This document shows positions 1-9,337 of a stretch of 43,026 bases of DNA, one piece after another. The position numbers were made by a program, and so were the translations under genes. Below the pieces are notes generated by a model. It saw only the letters and a list, made by a program, of their open reading frames with translations. It was not told the DNA's origin and made no database searches. Within the stretch, counting starts at the first letter, position 1, and each line of letters opens with the position of its first letter. Origin of the DNA: an uncultured Bacteroidales bacterium (GTDB lineage Bacteria; Bacteroidota; Bacteroidia; Bacteroidales; Muribaculaceae); assembly GCA_902772455.1 (NCBI GenBank), contig CACYAW010000011.1:1-43026 (forward strand), in the 5' to 3' direction.

Positions 1-1
1 C

Positions 2-556
2 TTCAAGGGTAGCAACGGCGAGCGTTACATCACTTTCTGCCCCTACAAGTACAGCCAGGATGACATCGACGCTCTCAATGGTCAGATCAACGGTCTGCGT
101 GGCCAGCTCAACGGCCTGCAGGGTGACCTCGACGCCGCTAACGCACGCAACTCGCAGCTCCAGCGCGATCTCGACGCTGCCCGCAAGGCTAAGCCCGAGA
201 CCAAGACCGAGGTTATCGACAAGACCGCTCAGTACATGAATGTTCTCGTTCACTTCAAGGTTAACAAGACCAACATTACTCCTGACCAGCAGGCTAATGT
301 TGAGCGCGTTGCCATGTATCTGAAGAACAATCCCAAGGCTACTGTTGACATCAAGGGTTATGCTTCGACCGAAGGTCCCCAGGACAACAACATCCGTCTT
401 GCTGATGGCCGTGCCGAGGCTGTTAAGAACATGCTGATCAACAAGTACAAGATTGAGCCCAACCGCATCAACGCTAAGGGTTGCGGTACTACCGACATGT
501 TCGAGGAGCTCAGCTGGAACCGCGTTTCGATCTGCGAACTCATCGTTAAGAAGTAA
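2..556 (+). CDS. OmpA-family outer-membrane protein, C-terminal part (5' end outside window)
   Basis: The open frame enters from the left edge, so the start and any N-terminal barrel are missing. The first roughly 75 visible residues end in a short heptad-like coiled coil (repeats such as LNGQINGLRGQLNGLQGDL). An OmpA-C peptidoglycan-binding domain of about 100 residues follows, with VLVHFKVNKTNI, IKGYASTEG, the RAEAVKN helix and the closing NRVSI arginine motif. Proteins of this family tie the outer membrane to peptidoglycan from the periplasmic side. Codons are strongly biased (AAG, CTC, AAC), as expected for an abundant envelope protein. A strong terminator follows 34 nt after the stop. 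Confidence 0.9.
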   Translation, partial: FKGSNGERYITFCPYKYSQDDIDALNGQINGLRGQLNGLQGDLDAANARNSQLQRDLDAARKAKPETKTEVIDKTAQYMNVLVHFKVNKTNITPDQQANVERVAMYLKNNPKATVDIKGYASTEGPQDNNIRLADGRAEAVKNMLINKYKIEPNRINAKGCGTTDMFEELSWNRVSICELIVKK

Positions 557-590
557 TTGCAGAAACCGGAAACGGTTAATTGACTGAAAA

Positions 591-634
591 GATCTCCCCG
601 CTGGCATTGAGCCGGCGGGGAGATTCTTTTATAG
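591..634 (+). terminator. Intrinsic terminator of the OmpA-family gene
   Basis: A GC-rich stem (GATCTCCCCGCTGGC pairing with GCCGGCGGGGAGATT, one mismatch, loop ATTGA) is followed by TCTTTTAT. It lies just past the stop at 556 and before a minus-strand gene that ends at 655. Confidence 0.85.
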
Positions 635-654
635 GTGGGAGGGATGAATAATGG

Positions 655-1278
655 CTATTTGAGCTGGCGCATGTGTTCTTGGTCGAGCTGGCTGGCATAA
701 CGCTCGCGGATGATGCGTCCCACGGCATCCCCACGATTGATATACTCAAGGGTGAGGTGCTGCAGTGAGTCGTTGAGCAGGCTGTCCTGACGCACCATGC
801 GTTGCTCGTCATCGCGCTTGAGCGATGAGTCGGCCGCCATCTTGAGGTACTCGTGCCAGGTGGCCATGCGTGCGTCCATGATGCCGTTACGGCGGTTGAT
901 GTAGTGCAGGTATGCACTGTTGAGAGGGCTGCCTGTGATGTCCCAAGAGCCGTTCTTGATGTTGACGTTGGTGGTGCCGCTTTCCAACACCAGGTAAAAG
1001 GGGGTGACCGAATCGTTGTCCCAGCGTATCAGGGCCGCTTTGGGCTTGTCGGTCTGTCCAGTGAAAATGAAGGTGCCTCCGTCATTATGTGCGGTTCCGC
1101 ACAGCCTCAACTGGTGATACTCCTCTTCCAGCACCAGCAAGGTGGCGCTGTCGTGATGCTGATGATTGTCAAGGGTGACGTTCAGCACATAGTCAAAGCC
1201 CTTGTCGCGGCTGTCGCAACTGCCTAGCGTGAGGGCCATCGCGATACCAATGATGATTGATAGATGTTTCTTGTTCAT
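655..1278 (-). CDS. Putative lipoprotein with DUF4369-like domain
   Basis: A 207-residue protein with a signal peptide and the lipobox LGSC near residue 21, so probably a membrane-anchored lipoprotein. The part after the anchor (repeated beta segments, GTFIFTGQTDKPKAALI, FYLVLESGTTNVNI, GSPLNSAYLHYI) resembles DUF4369, the N-terminal domain found in front of thioredoxin-like proteins in Bacteroidota. Here no thioredoxin domain follows; the protein ends in a helical stretch. An upstream in-frame Met at 1314 would add 12 residues before the signal peptide, so I chose the Met at 1278. It is transcribed alone, divergent from the peptidase gene. Function unknown. Confidence 0.75.
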   Translation of the reverse strand: MNKKHLSIIIGIAMALTLGSCDSRDKGFDYVLNVTLDNHQHHDSATLLVLEEEYHQLRLCGTAHNDGGTFIFTGQTDKPKAALIRWDNDSVTPFYLVLESGTTNVNIKNGSWDITGSPLNSAYLHYINRRNGIMDARMATWHEYLKMAADSSLKRDDEQRMVRQDSLLNDSLQHLTLEYINRGDAVGRIIRERYASQLDQEHMRQLK

Positions 1279-1378
1279 GTCGGCAAAATTACTAAATGTT
1301 TCCCGTTCAGCCATTCTTGCCAGGCGGTGATATCATGAGATTTTAGGTCAGCGTCTAGGTTTTCTCGGTAGAAAAGCA

Positions 1379-1386
1379 TATCTTTG
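1379..1386 (+). promoter_or_regulatory. Bacteroidota -7 box upstream of the S9 peptidase
   Basis: TATCTTTG matches TAnnTTTG and lies 34 nt before the start codon at 1421. A clear TTTG -33 box is not seen. Confidence 0.6.
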
Positions 1387-1420
1387 CGACAAAATAAAAA
1401 ACCATAACATTACCTGAACA

Positions 1421-3598
1421 ATGAAAATGACAAGACGACATGGCATGACGCTGTTGCTCATGGCACTCATGGTGTTGCCCATTGCAGCGCAGAAGCAGTT
1501 TACGCTGGAGGACTTGAACTTTGGCGGTAACAACTACAGGAACATGATTCCCCAGAACCGGGTTCTCAAGTGGTGGGGAGACCAGCTGGTGCGCCTCACG
1601 GCCGACACTTGCTGGACAGTGAATCCTGTCAATGGCAAGGAAAAGGTGCTGTTCACCCGAGGAAGATTTAATGAACGCACGGGATTATCAGGTTCCAAGT
1701 CAATCATGTCCCTGAGGCAGGTCACCTTCCCCTATGCGGCTCAACCGCTGCTGCTGGCCTCGAATAATGACGAGCTCATGCTCGTGAACTTCAAGACAGG
1801 CAAGGTGGAGTGGCGTCAACCCCTTTGCGGTAGTGCGCAGGCCAGTGAATGGAACGACAAGAGCCGTGCCATGGCATTTGTCAACGAGGATAACCTGTTC
1901 GTCACCGATGCCTCTGGCAATACCCGGCAGGTAACCAGTGACGGTTCTCGTGAATTGGTTTATGGACAAAGTGTGCACCGCAACGAGTTCGGTATCGAGG
2001 GAGGCTTGTTCTGGAACCCGCAGGGAACCCGTTTGGCGTTCTACCGCATGGACCAGAGTATGGTCACCGATTATCCGCTCATTGACGTGCCCGAACTGGA
2101 CGACAGCACTCGGGTGATTGCTGAGCCCGCTCCTGAGAAGTATCCGATGGCGGGCCAGACATCCCATCTGGTGTGGGTGGGCGTGCTGGATGTGGCAACC
2201 GGCGATACAGTGTATCTCAAGGCTGGTGACCCCACCGACCGCTATTTCTCAAATATCTCATGGAATCCTGATGGAGATATCGTCTATATGATGGAAGGCA
2301 ACCGTGACCAAAATGAGGTTGAACTGGTTGCATACGATGCACGCACTGGTAACCGCATCAATTCGCTTTACCGCGAAACACACCCAAAATATGTCGAGCC
2401 TCAGCATCCCATAACATTCCTCCCCTGGGATAAGGAGAAATTCATCCTGTGGAGCGAACGGGATGGCTATAACCATCTTTATCTCTATGACACCACAGGC
2501 AGGGAAATCACCCAAATTACCAGTGGCAACTGGGTGGTCATGGATGTGCTCGGCTTTGATACCGCATGTCAGTCGGTCATCATCAGTGCCAATGCCGACA
2601 ACCCCATTCAGCAAAACCTCTACCGCGTCAATGTCACTACTGGCGAAATGGCACGCATTGACGAGGGCGGCAAGGGCTGGCACAACGGCCAATTGAGCGC
2701 CAGCGGCCGATACCTCATCGACAATTATCAGGAGCCTGACGTGCCCCGCAACATCGCCATTGTCGATACCCGCAATAATAAGCAGAAACGCTACTTTACC
2801 GCTCCCGATCCTTGGCAGGGTTACACCGTGCCCGAGTACCGCTGCGGGACCATCAAGGCAGCCGATGGCGTGACCGACCTCTACTACCGTTTGGTATTAC
2901 CCACCGACTTTGACGAGACAAAGAAGTATCCCACCGTGGTCTATGTTTATGGCGGCCCGCACGCCCACAACGTGGACGCTGGCTGGCACTGGCGCAGCCG
3001 CAGTTGGGAGACCTATATGGCACAGCGCGGCTATGTGCTGTTCATCCTTGACAACCGCGGCAGCGAGAACCGTGGACGTGACTTTGAGCAGGCTACTTTC
3101 CGCCATTTGGGACAGGTCGAGATGCAGGATCAGATGAAGGGCGTGGAATTCTTGCGCACTCTCAATTACGTCGATATGGACCGCCTGGGTGTACACGGCT
3201 GGAGCTTTGGCGGTTTTATGACCATCAGCCTGATAACCAATTATCCCGATGTCTTTAAGGTAGGCGTTGCCGGTGGTCCCGTCATTGACTGGAAATGGTA
3301 TGAGGTCATGTATGGCGAGCGCTACATGGATACCCCCCAGACCAACCCCGAGGGCTATGCCCAGTCCAGCCTCCTGAACAAGGCAGCCGACCTCAAAGGA
3401 CGTCTGCAGATCATTATCGGCTTGAATGACCCCACTGTGGTGCCCCAACACGCCTATAGCTTCCTCAAAGCGTGCATCGCAGCCGGCACCCAGCCCGATT
3501 TCTATGTATATCCCGGCCAGGGCCACAACATGGCAGGCCACCAGAGTGTCCACCTGCACGAGCGCATCACCCGCTACTTCGACGACTACCTCAAGTAA
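1421..3598 (+). CDS. S9 family peptidase, dipeptidyl-peptidase IV type
   Basis: A 725-residue exported serine peptidase, the usual length for bacterial DPP IV. Residues 1-23 form a signal peptide. Residues about 40-480 make the beta-propeller, with the family motif around VHRNEFGIEGG (185-195) and FYRMDQSMV, which normally supplies the glutamates that hold the substrate N-terminus. Residues about 490-725 are the alpha/beta-hydrolase domain with VYGGPHAHNV, the nucleophile elbow GWSFGG (Ser595), Asp670 in GLNDPTVV and His702 in GQGHNM, a complete triad. The family releases X-Pro or X-Ala dipeptides from peptides in the periplasm. The gene is monocistronic: its own -7 box lies upstream and a perfect hairpin downstream. 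Confidence 0.93.
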   Translation: MKMTRRHGMTLLLMALMVLPIAAQKQFTLEDLNFGGNNYRNMIPQNRVLKWWGDQLVRLTADTCWTVNPVNGKEKVLFTRGRFNERTGLSGSKSIMSLRQVTFPYAAQPLLLASNNDELMLVNFKTGKVEWRQPLCGSAQASEWNDKSRAMAFVNEDNLFVTDASGNTRQVTSDGSRELVYGQSVHRNEFGIEGGLFWNPQGTRLAFYRMDQSMVTDYPLIDVPELDDSTRVIAEPAPEKYPMAGQTSHLVWVGVLDVATGDTVYLKAGDPTDRYFSNISWNPDGDIVYMMEGNRDQNEVELVAYDARTGNRINSLYRETHPKYVEPQHPITFLPWDKEKFILWSERDGYNHLYLYDTTGREITQITSGNWVVMDVLGFDTACQSVIISANADNPIQQNLYRVNVTTGEMARIDEGGKGWHNGQLSASGRYLIDNYQEPDVPRNIAIVDTRNNKQKRYFTAPDPWQGYTVPEYRCGTIKAADGVTDLYYRLVLPTDFDETKKYPTVVYVYGGPHAHNVDAGWHWRSRSWETYMAQRGYVLFILDNRGSENRGRDFEQATFRHLGQVEMQDQMKGVEFLRTLNYVDMDRLGVHGWSFGGFMTISLITNYPDVFKVGVAGGPVIDWKWYEVMYGERYMDTPQTNPEGYAQSSLLNKAADLKGRLQIIIGLNDPTVVPQHAYSFLKACIAAGTQPDFYVYPGQGHNMAGHQSVHLHERITRYFDDYLK

Positions 3599-3610
3599 CC
3601 TTGATAGCAA

Positions 3611-3656
3611 ATAAGTCATGGGGCAAGAACCGTCAAGTTCTTGCCCCATGACTTAT
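3611..3656. terminator. Perfect 20-bp inverted repeat, bidirectional terminator
   Basis: ATAAGTCATGGGGCAAGAAC, a 6-nt loop (CGTCAA), then the exact reverse complement. It lies between the convergent S9 peptidase and glmU-like genes and can serve both strands. Confidence 0.85.
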
Positions 3657-3704
3657 ATTAAAGGCGTTATTTAACGAGTGGAAAGTTGTGGGAGATGGTG
3701 GTGT

Positions 3705-4901
3705 TTACTTGTAGCGGTCGCTGATGTTGTAGATGGCCTTGTAGATGTCGCGGTCGATGTCGGTGAGGGGGATGTTGCGACGTTTCATCACGCGCTCGGC
3801 GATGGTGTAGAAGGTGTCGAGCGGTACGTTTTTAAAGCCTGCGGCTGCGCTGCCTTCCTGGAACGAGGCGACGAAGTTGCGGGGGAAGCCTGCACCATGG
3901 ATATTGACGCCGACACCGATCACGGTAGCGGTGTTGATCATGCCGTTGACACCGATCTTGCTGTGGTCGCCCATGAACAGGCCGCAGAATTGCAATCCCG
4001 TGCGCTCAAAGCGTTTGATGGCATAATTCCAGAGTTTGATTTCACCATAGTCGTTCTTGAGGTTGCTGGCTGTAGTGCCACCTCCGATATTGCACCATTC
4101 GCCAATGACGGCATCGCCCAGGAATCCCTCATGTGCCTTGTTGCTGTATCCAATGAAAACAGTATTCTCGACCTCACCGCCGATTTTGCAATGGGGACCC
4201 AGTGTCGTTGCCCCATAGACTTTGGCGCCGATGCGCACCTTGGCATCATGGCAGGCAGCGAAACCGCCACGGATGCATGCGCCCTCCATCACTTCAACAT
4301 CCTTGCCGATGTAGATGGGGCCCTCATGGGTGTTGAGCATGGCACCCTCGACGTAGGCACCCTCTTCGATAAAAATGAGTGAAGGGTCGCCAATGACGGT
4401 GTTGGTCGCCGACAGGGGCTGCGATTTGCGGCCAGCGGTAATGCGTTCAAAGTCCTGCTGGAGAACGATACCGTTGAACATGAAGATGTCATATAGATGC
4501 CTGACAATAAGCGGAATATTCTCAGGGAACTGTACACTGGTGTAGTGACGGGCGTCATAGTCATGGGCCGTGCCGTTGAAAGCAATGAGTTCTTCGCCCA
4601 CCATGAGAGCCTCGCCCTGTTGCAGGCTGAGCACTTGCTGAGCCAGCTCAGGGGTGGGAATGATGTGACCGGCAACCAACAGGTTGCAGCTGCGACGCGC
4701 GTGCAGAGGGAATTTCTTCTTGAGGTAGGGCACGGTGAGGTAGCTGTAGTTGGCTTCGCCAAGTAGCGCTTGCCATTTCTCGCCGATGGTGGTGATGCCC
4801 ACCCGCAGCATTGCCGTGGGGCGAGTGTAAGTGAATGGCATGAGCTGTTTCCTGACCTCATTGTCGTCGAACAGAATGATATTGCGTAAAGACTTCTTCA
4901 T
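3705..4901 (-). CDS. Alternative GlmU-like sugar nucleotidyltransferase / left-handed beta-helix acyltransferase
   Basis: A 398-residue protein matching the Bacteroidota alternative GlmU family. The N-terminal domain (FDDNEVRKQLMPFTYTRP, LRVGITTIGEKW) lacks the classic GGxGTRM loop, as is usual in this family. From about residue 165 a hexapeptide-repeat beta-helix follows, containing NKAHEGFLGDAVIG with His257 at the position of the GlmU acetyltransferase base, and NIGGGTTASNLKNDYG. The expected role is cytoplasmic supply of UDP-GlcNAc for peptidoglycan and glycans; the exact substrate is inferred from the family. It diverges from rmlC and has a TAATTTTG -7 box 25 nt upstream. Confidence 0.85.
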   Translation of the reverse strand: MKKSLRNIILFDDNEVRKQLMPFTYTRPTAMLRVGITTIGEKWQALLGEANYSYLTVPYLKKKFPLHARRSCNLLVAGHIIPTPELAQQVLSLQQGEALMVGEELIAFNGTAHDYDARHYTSVQFPENIPLIVRHLYDIFMFNGIVLQQDFERITAGRKSQPLSATNTVIGDPSLIFIEEGAYVEGAMLNTHEGPIYIGKDVEVMEGACIRGGFAACHDAKVRIGAKVYGATTLGPHCKIGGEVENTVFIGYSNKAHEGFLGDAVIGEWCNIGGGTTASNLKNDYGEIKLWNYAIKRFERTGLQFCGLFMGDHSKIGVNGMINTATVIGVGVNIHGAGFPRNFVASFQEGSAAAGFKNVPLDTFYTIAERVMKRRNIPLTDIDRDIYKAIYNISDRYK

Positions 4902-4926
4902 TGTGTCGCTGATATGAATTGCGGAG

Positions 4927-4934
4927 CAAAATTA
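4927..4934 (-). promoter_or_regulatory. -7 box of the glmU-like gene
   Basis: On the minus strand this reads TAATTTTG (TAnnTTTG), 25 nt before the start codon at 4901. No clear -33 TTTG is seen. Confidence 0.6.
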
Positions 4935-4955
4935 CTTGTTTTTTCTTGAATTCTA

Positions 4956-4986
4956 TTGTAACGGTGCCTAAAAATGGTTAACTTTG
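4956..4986 (+). promoter_or_regulatory. Promoter of rmlC (TTG, N20, TAACTTTG)
   Basis: TTG at 4956-4958 and TAACTTTG at 4979-4986 fit the Bacteroidota housekeeping promoter. The start codon lies 28 nt downstream. It is arranged back to back with the glmU-like promoter. Confidence 0.7.
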
Positions 4987-5014
4987 CACGTTAATTCACT
5001 AACATCGACGGGAC

Positions 5015-5572
5015 ATGACATTTATCGAACAGGAAATCATGGGCGTATGGATCATCGAACCCAAGAGGTTCGGGGACCAGCGCGGCTATTTCAGCGAGGT
5101 GTTCAAGCAGAATGAGTTTGAAAACCATGTGGGACATGTGGATTTTGTTCAGGATAATGAGTCGTTCTCGACTCATGGCGTAGTACGGGGACTTCACTTC
5201 CAGCGTGGTGAGGCTAGCCAAGCCAAACTGGTGCGTGTCTCTCAAGGCCATATCCTGGATGTCATTGTGGACCTGCGTCATGGCAGCCCTACATGGGGAC
5301 GTCATCTTGCGGTTGAATTGAGTGCCGAGAATGGCCGTCAAATGTTCATTCCTCGCGGTTTTGCCCATGGCTTTGCCGTGTTGAGTGATGTGGCCCAGTT
5401 CCAGTACAAGGTAGATAATGTTTATGCCCCCCATAGTGAAGCAACGTTACGATTTGATGATCCGGCTCTAGGAATTGATTGGCGCATCGACCATTCGGAC
5501 ATGGTCTTGAGCGACAAGGACCTGAAAGGCCTTCCCCTTGACGCGATGACGGCTGAATTCCTAGGGTTTTAA
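5015..5572 (+). CDS. rmlC: dTDP-4-dehydrorhamnose 3,5-epimerase
   Basis: A 185-residue cupin-fold enzyme of the normal RmlC length. Visible motifs are FGDQRGYFSEVF near the N-terminus, VRGLHFQ with the catalytic base His61, IFIPRGFAHGF-like FIPRGFAHGF (111-120), and QYKVDNVYAPHSE with the tyrosine that acts as acid. It epimerises C3 and C5 of dTDP-4-keto-6-deoxyglucose on the way to dTDP-L-rhamnose. The gene stands alone between two terminators; rmlB and rmlD are not in the window, and rmlA lies 13 kb away in another operon. Confidence 0.95.
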   Translation: MTFIEQEIMGVWIIEPKRFGDQRGYFSEVFKQNEFENHVGHVDFVQDNESFSTHGVVRGLHFQRGEASQAKLVRVSQGHILDVIVDLRHGSPTWGRHLAVELSAENGRQMFIPRGFAHGFAVLSDVAQFQYKVDNVYAPHSEATLRFDDPALGIDWRIDHSDMVLSDKDLKGLPLDAMTAEFLGF

Positions 5573-5596
5573 CGGTATTTCTATATAACAAAATTA

Positions 5597-5629
5597 CGAG
5601 GGCGGCAGTCATGGCGACTGCTGCCCTCG
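5597..5629. terminator. Bidirectional terminator between rmlC and clpB
   Basis: CGAGGGCGGCAGTC, loop ATGGC, then GACTGCTGCCCTCG (one mismatch). AT-rich flanks lie on both sides, and it sits between convergent genes. Confidence 0.75.
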
Positions 5630-5653
5630 ATTGATAAAGAATGGGAATCAGGA

Positions 5654-8242
5654 TCAATTCCTGAAAATGAGTTCATTGCCGTTGGCATCGATGATGATGG
5701 GACGGTCGCGGTTGACGCGGGCAGCAATGATGTCTTTGCTTAACTGGTTGAGCACCATCGACTGGATGGCCCTCTTGACAGGCCGTGCGCCAAACTCAGG
5801 ATCGTAACCTGCCTTGCCCAGCACATTGATGGCTGCATCAGTAGCTTCGAGAGTGATGCCGTTCTTGGCCAGCATCTTCTTGACGCCTTCAATCTGCATG
5901 GAGACAATCTGTCGAATCTGTTCCTCATCGAGCGGTGTGAACATGATGATTTCATCAATTCGATTGAGGAACTCAGGACGGATAGTCTTCTTCAACATGT
6001 CCATCACCTCCTCGCGGGTGTGGTCAATCACTTCGTTGCGATTCTCATCGGTCATGTGCTCGAAGCGCTCGCGGATGAGGCTGGATCCCATGTTGCTGGT
6101 CATGATGATGATAGTGTTCTTGAAGTTGACGGTGCGGCCTTTGTTGTCGGTCAGACGTCCGTCGTCGAGCACTTGCAGCAACACGTTGAATACGTCAGGA
6201 TTGGCCTTCTCGATCTCGTCAAAAAGCACTACCGAATACGGCTTGCGTCTGACGGCCTCGGTCAATTGTCCGCCCTCATCATAGCCCACGTAGCCGGGAG
6301 GCGAACCGATGAGCCTGGTCACGGAGAATTTTTCCTGATACTCGCTCATGTCGATACGTGTCATCATGTTCTCGTCGTTGAACATATAGTCGGCCAACGC
6401 CTTGGCCAGCTCGGTCTTGCCTACACCAGTGGTGCCCAAGAAGATAAACGATCCGATGGGACGGCGAGGATCATTCAGGCCCGCACGGCTGCGGCGAACG
6501 GCATCACTGATGGCCTTGATGGCATCGTCCTGGCCTACTACACGCTTGTGCAGTTCCTCTTCAAGGTGGAGGAGTTTGTCCTTTTCGCTCTGTAACATCT
6601 TAGTTACGGGGATGCCGGTCCAGCGCGACACGATCTCGGCGATGTCGTCGCTATCTACTTCCTCCTTGATGAGGGCCTTGTCGCCCTGCATGTTGCGCAA
6701 CTGCTCCTGGAAACGCGCGTTCTCGTCCTGTTTTTGCTTGATGAGCGAATAGCGGATTTCGGCTACGCGGCCATAGTCGCCGTTGCGCTCGGCACGTTCA
6801 GCCTCAAAGTTGAGCTGCTCGATGTCGATCTTGTTCTGCTGGATATGGTTGATGAGTTCCTTCTCGCTCTTCCACTTGGCGTTGTAGTCGCTCTCGCGAT
6901 CCTTGAGTTCGGCTATCTGCTTATCCAGGTCTGCAATGCGTGCTTCATCGCCGTCACGCTTGATGGCGGCTCGCTCAATCTCGAGCTGGGAAATCTTTCG
7001 TGAGATTTCGTCAAGTCCTTGGGGCACGCTATCCATTTCAATACGCAACTTGGCAGCTGCCTCATCGATGAGGTCGATAGCCTTGTCGGGCAGGAAACGG
7101 TCGCTGATGTAACGCTGGCTCAACTGGACGGCAGCGATGATGGCGTCATCTTTAATACGCACCTTGTGATGGTTCTCGTAGCGTTCCTTCAAGCCTCGCA
7201 AAATAGCGATGGAACTCTCCTCGTCAGGTTCATCGACCATGACAATCTGGAAACGGCGCTCCAGGGCCTTGTCCTTCTCGAAGTACTTTTGGTACTCGTC
7301 GAGTGTTGTGGCGCCGATACTGCGCAGGTCGCCTCTGGCCAGTGCCGGTTTGAGAATATTGGCAGCATCCATAGCGCCGCTGTTTTTGCCAGCGCCCACG
7401 AGAGTGTGGATCTCATCTATGAACAGGATGATTTCGCCTTCGGCTTGAGTGATTTCGTTGATGACCGACTTGAGGCGCTCCTCGAATTCGCCTTGATACT
7501 TGGCTCCGGCAATGAGGGCTCCCATGTCGAGCGAATAGACCTGTTTGCGTTTCAGATTCTCGGGCACGTCACCGCGCACGATTCGCTGGGCTAATCCCTC
7601 GACAATAGCGGTTTTGCCAGTTCCAGGTTCACCAATGAGGATGGGATTATTCTTGGTGCGACGGCTCAAGATCTGGAGCACGCGTCGAATCTCATCATCA
7701 CGACCGATGACGGGGTCGAGTTTGCCTTGGCGGGCGCGCTCGTTGAGGTTGATAGCATACTTGCTTAAGGCGTTGTACTGCTCTTCGGCGCTCTGCGATG
7801 TGGCATTCTTGCCTTTGCGCAGTTCGTCGATGGCGGCCTTGAGATCGTCATGGGTCATACCAGCATCCTTGAGGATAGATGAAACGTTTGTCTTAACCTC
7901 AAATAATGCCATCAGAATTGCTTCGACGGTGACATACTGGTCTCCGCCTTTGCTGGCAATGTCGTTGGCTTTCTCAAGTACTTTGCTGGCATCGTTGCTC
8001 AGGTAGGGCTCACCGCCGCTCACGCGGGGAAGGCGATTCAACGACTCCTCCAACGGCTTTTCCACTTGGGCTGGATTGATGTCCAGTTTCTGGAAAATGA
8101 AGCGCACCACGGCATCGCCCTCGGTGATCACAGCCTTGAGCAGGTGTTCGGGCTCAATGGCCTGGTTGCCCTGGGTGCGTGTCAGTTGCACGGCCTTTTG
8201 GACAACCTCTTGTGCTTTGATTGTGAAATTGTTGAAATTCAT
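5654..8242 (-). CDS. clpB: ATP-dependent disaggregase ClpB
   Basis: An 862-residue Hsp100 protein, typical ClpB length. It has the N-terminal double Clp-N repeat (1-145), a first AAA+ module with Walker A GEPGTGKT at 204-211 and [12 protein letters not shown], the coiled-coil middle domain (about 385-530), a second AAA+ module with GTTGVGKT and LFDEIEKA, and the C-terminal D2-small domain. It rescues aggregated proteins together with DnaK. An in-frame Met at 8317 would add 25 residues, but MNFNNFT at 8242 matches the family start and follows the strong ribosome site AAGGAG. The upstream region holds an unusual promoter described separately. Confidence 0.97.
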   Translation of the reverse strand: MNFNNFTIKAQEVVQKAVQLTRTQGNQAIEPEHLLKAVITEGDAVVRFIFQKLDINPAQVEKPLEESLNRLPRVSGGEPYLSNDASKVLEKANDIASKGGDQYVTVEAILMALFEVKTNVSSILKDAGMTHDDLKAAIDELRKGKNATSQSAEEQYNALSKYAINLNERARQGKLDPVIGRDDEIRRVLQILSRRTKNNPILIGEPGTGKTAIVEGLAQRIVRGDVPENLKRKQVYSLDMGALIAGAKYQGEFEERLKSVINEITQAEGEIILFIDEIHTLVGAGKNSGAMDAANILKPALARGDLRSIGATTLDEYQKYFEKDKALERRFQIVMVDEPDEESSIAILRGLKERYENHHKVRIKDDAIIAAVQLSQRYISDRFLPDKAIDLIDEAAAKLRIEMDSVPQGLDEISRKISQLEIERAAIKRDGDEARIADLDKQIAELKDRESDYNAKWKSEKELINHIQQNKIDIEQLNFEAERAERNGDYGRVAEIRYSLIKQKQDENARFQEQLRNMQGDKALIKEEVDSDDIAEIVSRWTGIPVTKMLQSEKDKLLHLEEELHKRVVGQDDAIKAISDAVRRSRAGLNDPRRPIGSFIFLGTTGVGKTELAKALADYMFNDENMMTRIDMSEYQEKFSVTRLIGSPPGYVGYDEGGQLTEAVRRKPYSVVLFDEIEKANPDVFNVLLQVLDDGRLTDNKGRTVNFKNTIIIMTSNMGSSLIRERFEHMTDENRNEVIDHTREEVMDMLKKTIRPEFLNRIDEIIMFTPLDEEQIRQIVSMQIEGVKKMLAKNGITLEATDAAINVLGKAGYDPEFGARPVKRAIQSMVLNQLSKDIIAARVNRDRPIIIDANGNELIFRN

Positions 8243-8300
8243 ATAGTTGTTTCTCCTTTCATTGCTTTTTATGGTCTGTAAAGACTTCATAGAAACACTA

Positions 8301-8342
8301 CTCAACACTTGTGCCAAGGAGCAAAAACTGCCATTTTGTCAG
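8301..8342 (-). promoter_or_regulatory. Candidate sigma-54-like promoter plus inverted repeat upstream of clpB
   Basis: On the minus strand TGGCAC-AAGTG-TTGAG (8316 to 8301) nearly matches the -24/-12 consensus TGGCAC-N5-TTGCW. Eleven bp further upstream is an imperfect inverted repeat, CTGACA-AAA-TGGCAG (8342 to 8328). The predicted start of transcription would give a leader of roughly 50 nt before the ClpB start. No TAnnTTTG box is evident in this interval. No CIRCE-type repeat is seen. Confidence 0.5.
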
Positions 8343-8345
8343 TAT

Positions 8346-8377
8346 AATAAAAGCGGCCCGTTTTTTCAACGGGCCGC
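8346..8377 (-). terminator. Terminator of the Wza-like gene
   Basis: A 10-bp GC-rich stem (GCGGCCCGTT with AACGGGCCGC, loop TTTTC) lies at 8353-8377. On the minus strand it is followed by TTTTATTATA. It separates the Wza-like gene from clpB. Confidence 0.85.
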
Positions 8378-8404
8378 CGTGGTTATTGTTGAGATTCTAA
8401 AGCC

Positions 8405-9217
8405 TTATTTTTTTGCCATCACAGTGATGAATGTGATGAGTGACATTGCTGTGCCGAGCATACCGATAGCTGTTGAGTAGACGGGGGGCATACTCCATGC
8501 TGCACGTGCCTTGTATACTGTGGGTTCGACATACAAAATGTCATTCTGTTGCAACTCAAATTCAGGCATGGCCATAATATTGGCATCCTGGATATTGAAT
8601 CGCTTGATGGTGCGCTGTCCATTGGGATCGGTGCGGATAAGCAGGATGTTGTCGCGGCGTCCTTGCAGAGTTAAGTCACCAGCCTGGGCAATGGCCTCAA
8701 TAAGATTAAGACGTCCATTCTCGGCATTGACAACCCCACCTCCGCCGAATTCACCGAGGCAGTAAACTCTGAAGTTCTGGAGACGGCACTCAATGGTTGG
8801 GAGCTCATTCAGATATTTTGGATAAATCAGTGATGCGATGTAGTTCTCAATAGCATTTCTTGTCATCCCAACGACGTGCAACTTGCCTAGGATAGGGAAG
8901 TCAATGTTGCCGTAATCATCAACAAGATAATACATGGTTGAACGATCTGTAAGGTTATAGCCACTGCTAGTGCCCAATGTTGGGATGTATTTGATTTTGT
9001 TGAAAGGCTTAACAGCATCTGAGTTAGTTGCTGATACGTTGATGAGCAACATATCGCCTGGCTTGACAGTGAAATCACCAGCGTGGGCGGTTGCCGAAGT
9101 AAGTGCTGCAGATGGGATGCTGTCGATGTTGGTCAAGTAAGGCACGGTCTTCTCGGTCGTACAGGCGACGAACATCAACGCAGTGACAGCGAGCAAAAGT
9201 AGGTTGCGGATTTTCAT
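8405..9217 (-). CDS. Polysaccharide export lipoprotein, Wza-like
   Basis: A 270-residue lipoprotein with lipobox FVAC (Cys19). A Poly_export domain follows (DFTVKPGDMLLINVSA, VDDYGNIDFPILGKLHVVGMTRNAIENYI), then an SLBB-like segment (VYCLGEFGGGGVVNAENGRLNLIEAIAQAGDL), then YVEPTVYKA and a C-terminal hydrophobic helix (about 243-266). Such proteins form the outer-membrane channel for capsule or exopolysaccharide export. The usual partner, a Wzc-type chain-length kinase, is absent from the immediate neighbourhood, so the partner must be elsewhere. It has its own -7 box and terminator. Confidence 0.9.
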   Translation of the reverse strand: MKIRNLLLLAVTALMFVACTTEKTVPYLTNIDSIPSAALTSATAHAGDFTVKPGDMLLINVSATNSDAVKPFNKIKYIPTLGTSSGYNLTDRSTMYYLVDDYGNIDFPILGKLHVVGMTRNAIENYIASLIYPKYLNELPTIECRLQNFRVYCLGEFGGGGVVNAENGRLNLIEAIAQAGDLTLQGRRDNILLIRTDPNGQRTIKRFNIQDANIMAMPEFELQQNDILYVEPTVYKARAAWSMPPVYSTAIGMLGTAMSLITFITVMAKK

Positions 9218-9253
9218 ATTTCTTGTTTCTTAGTTATTATTCTTTCTAAACTG

Positions 9254-9261
9254 CAAAGATA
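9254..9261 (-). promoter_or_regulatory. -7 box of the Wza-like gene
   Basis: The minus strand reads TATCTTTG, 36 nt before the start at 9217. The -33 region is not convincing. Confidence 0.6.
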
Positions 9262-9337
9262 ATATAATTTGGAATATCACGTCATTTTTTTAAGAAAAAC
9301 CTACCATGTAAGGCATATTTTCATTTTCTTTGCACCC

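Noticed and set aside
6020-7594. Long plus-strand frames inside clpB (up to 191 codons)
   Set aside because: Antisense shadows of a strongly coding, GC-biased gene; no start signals or recognisable domains.
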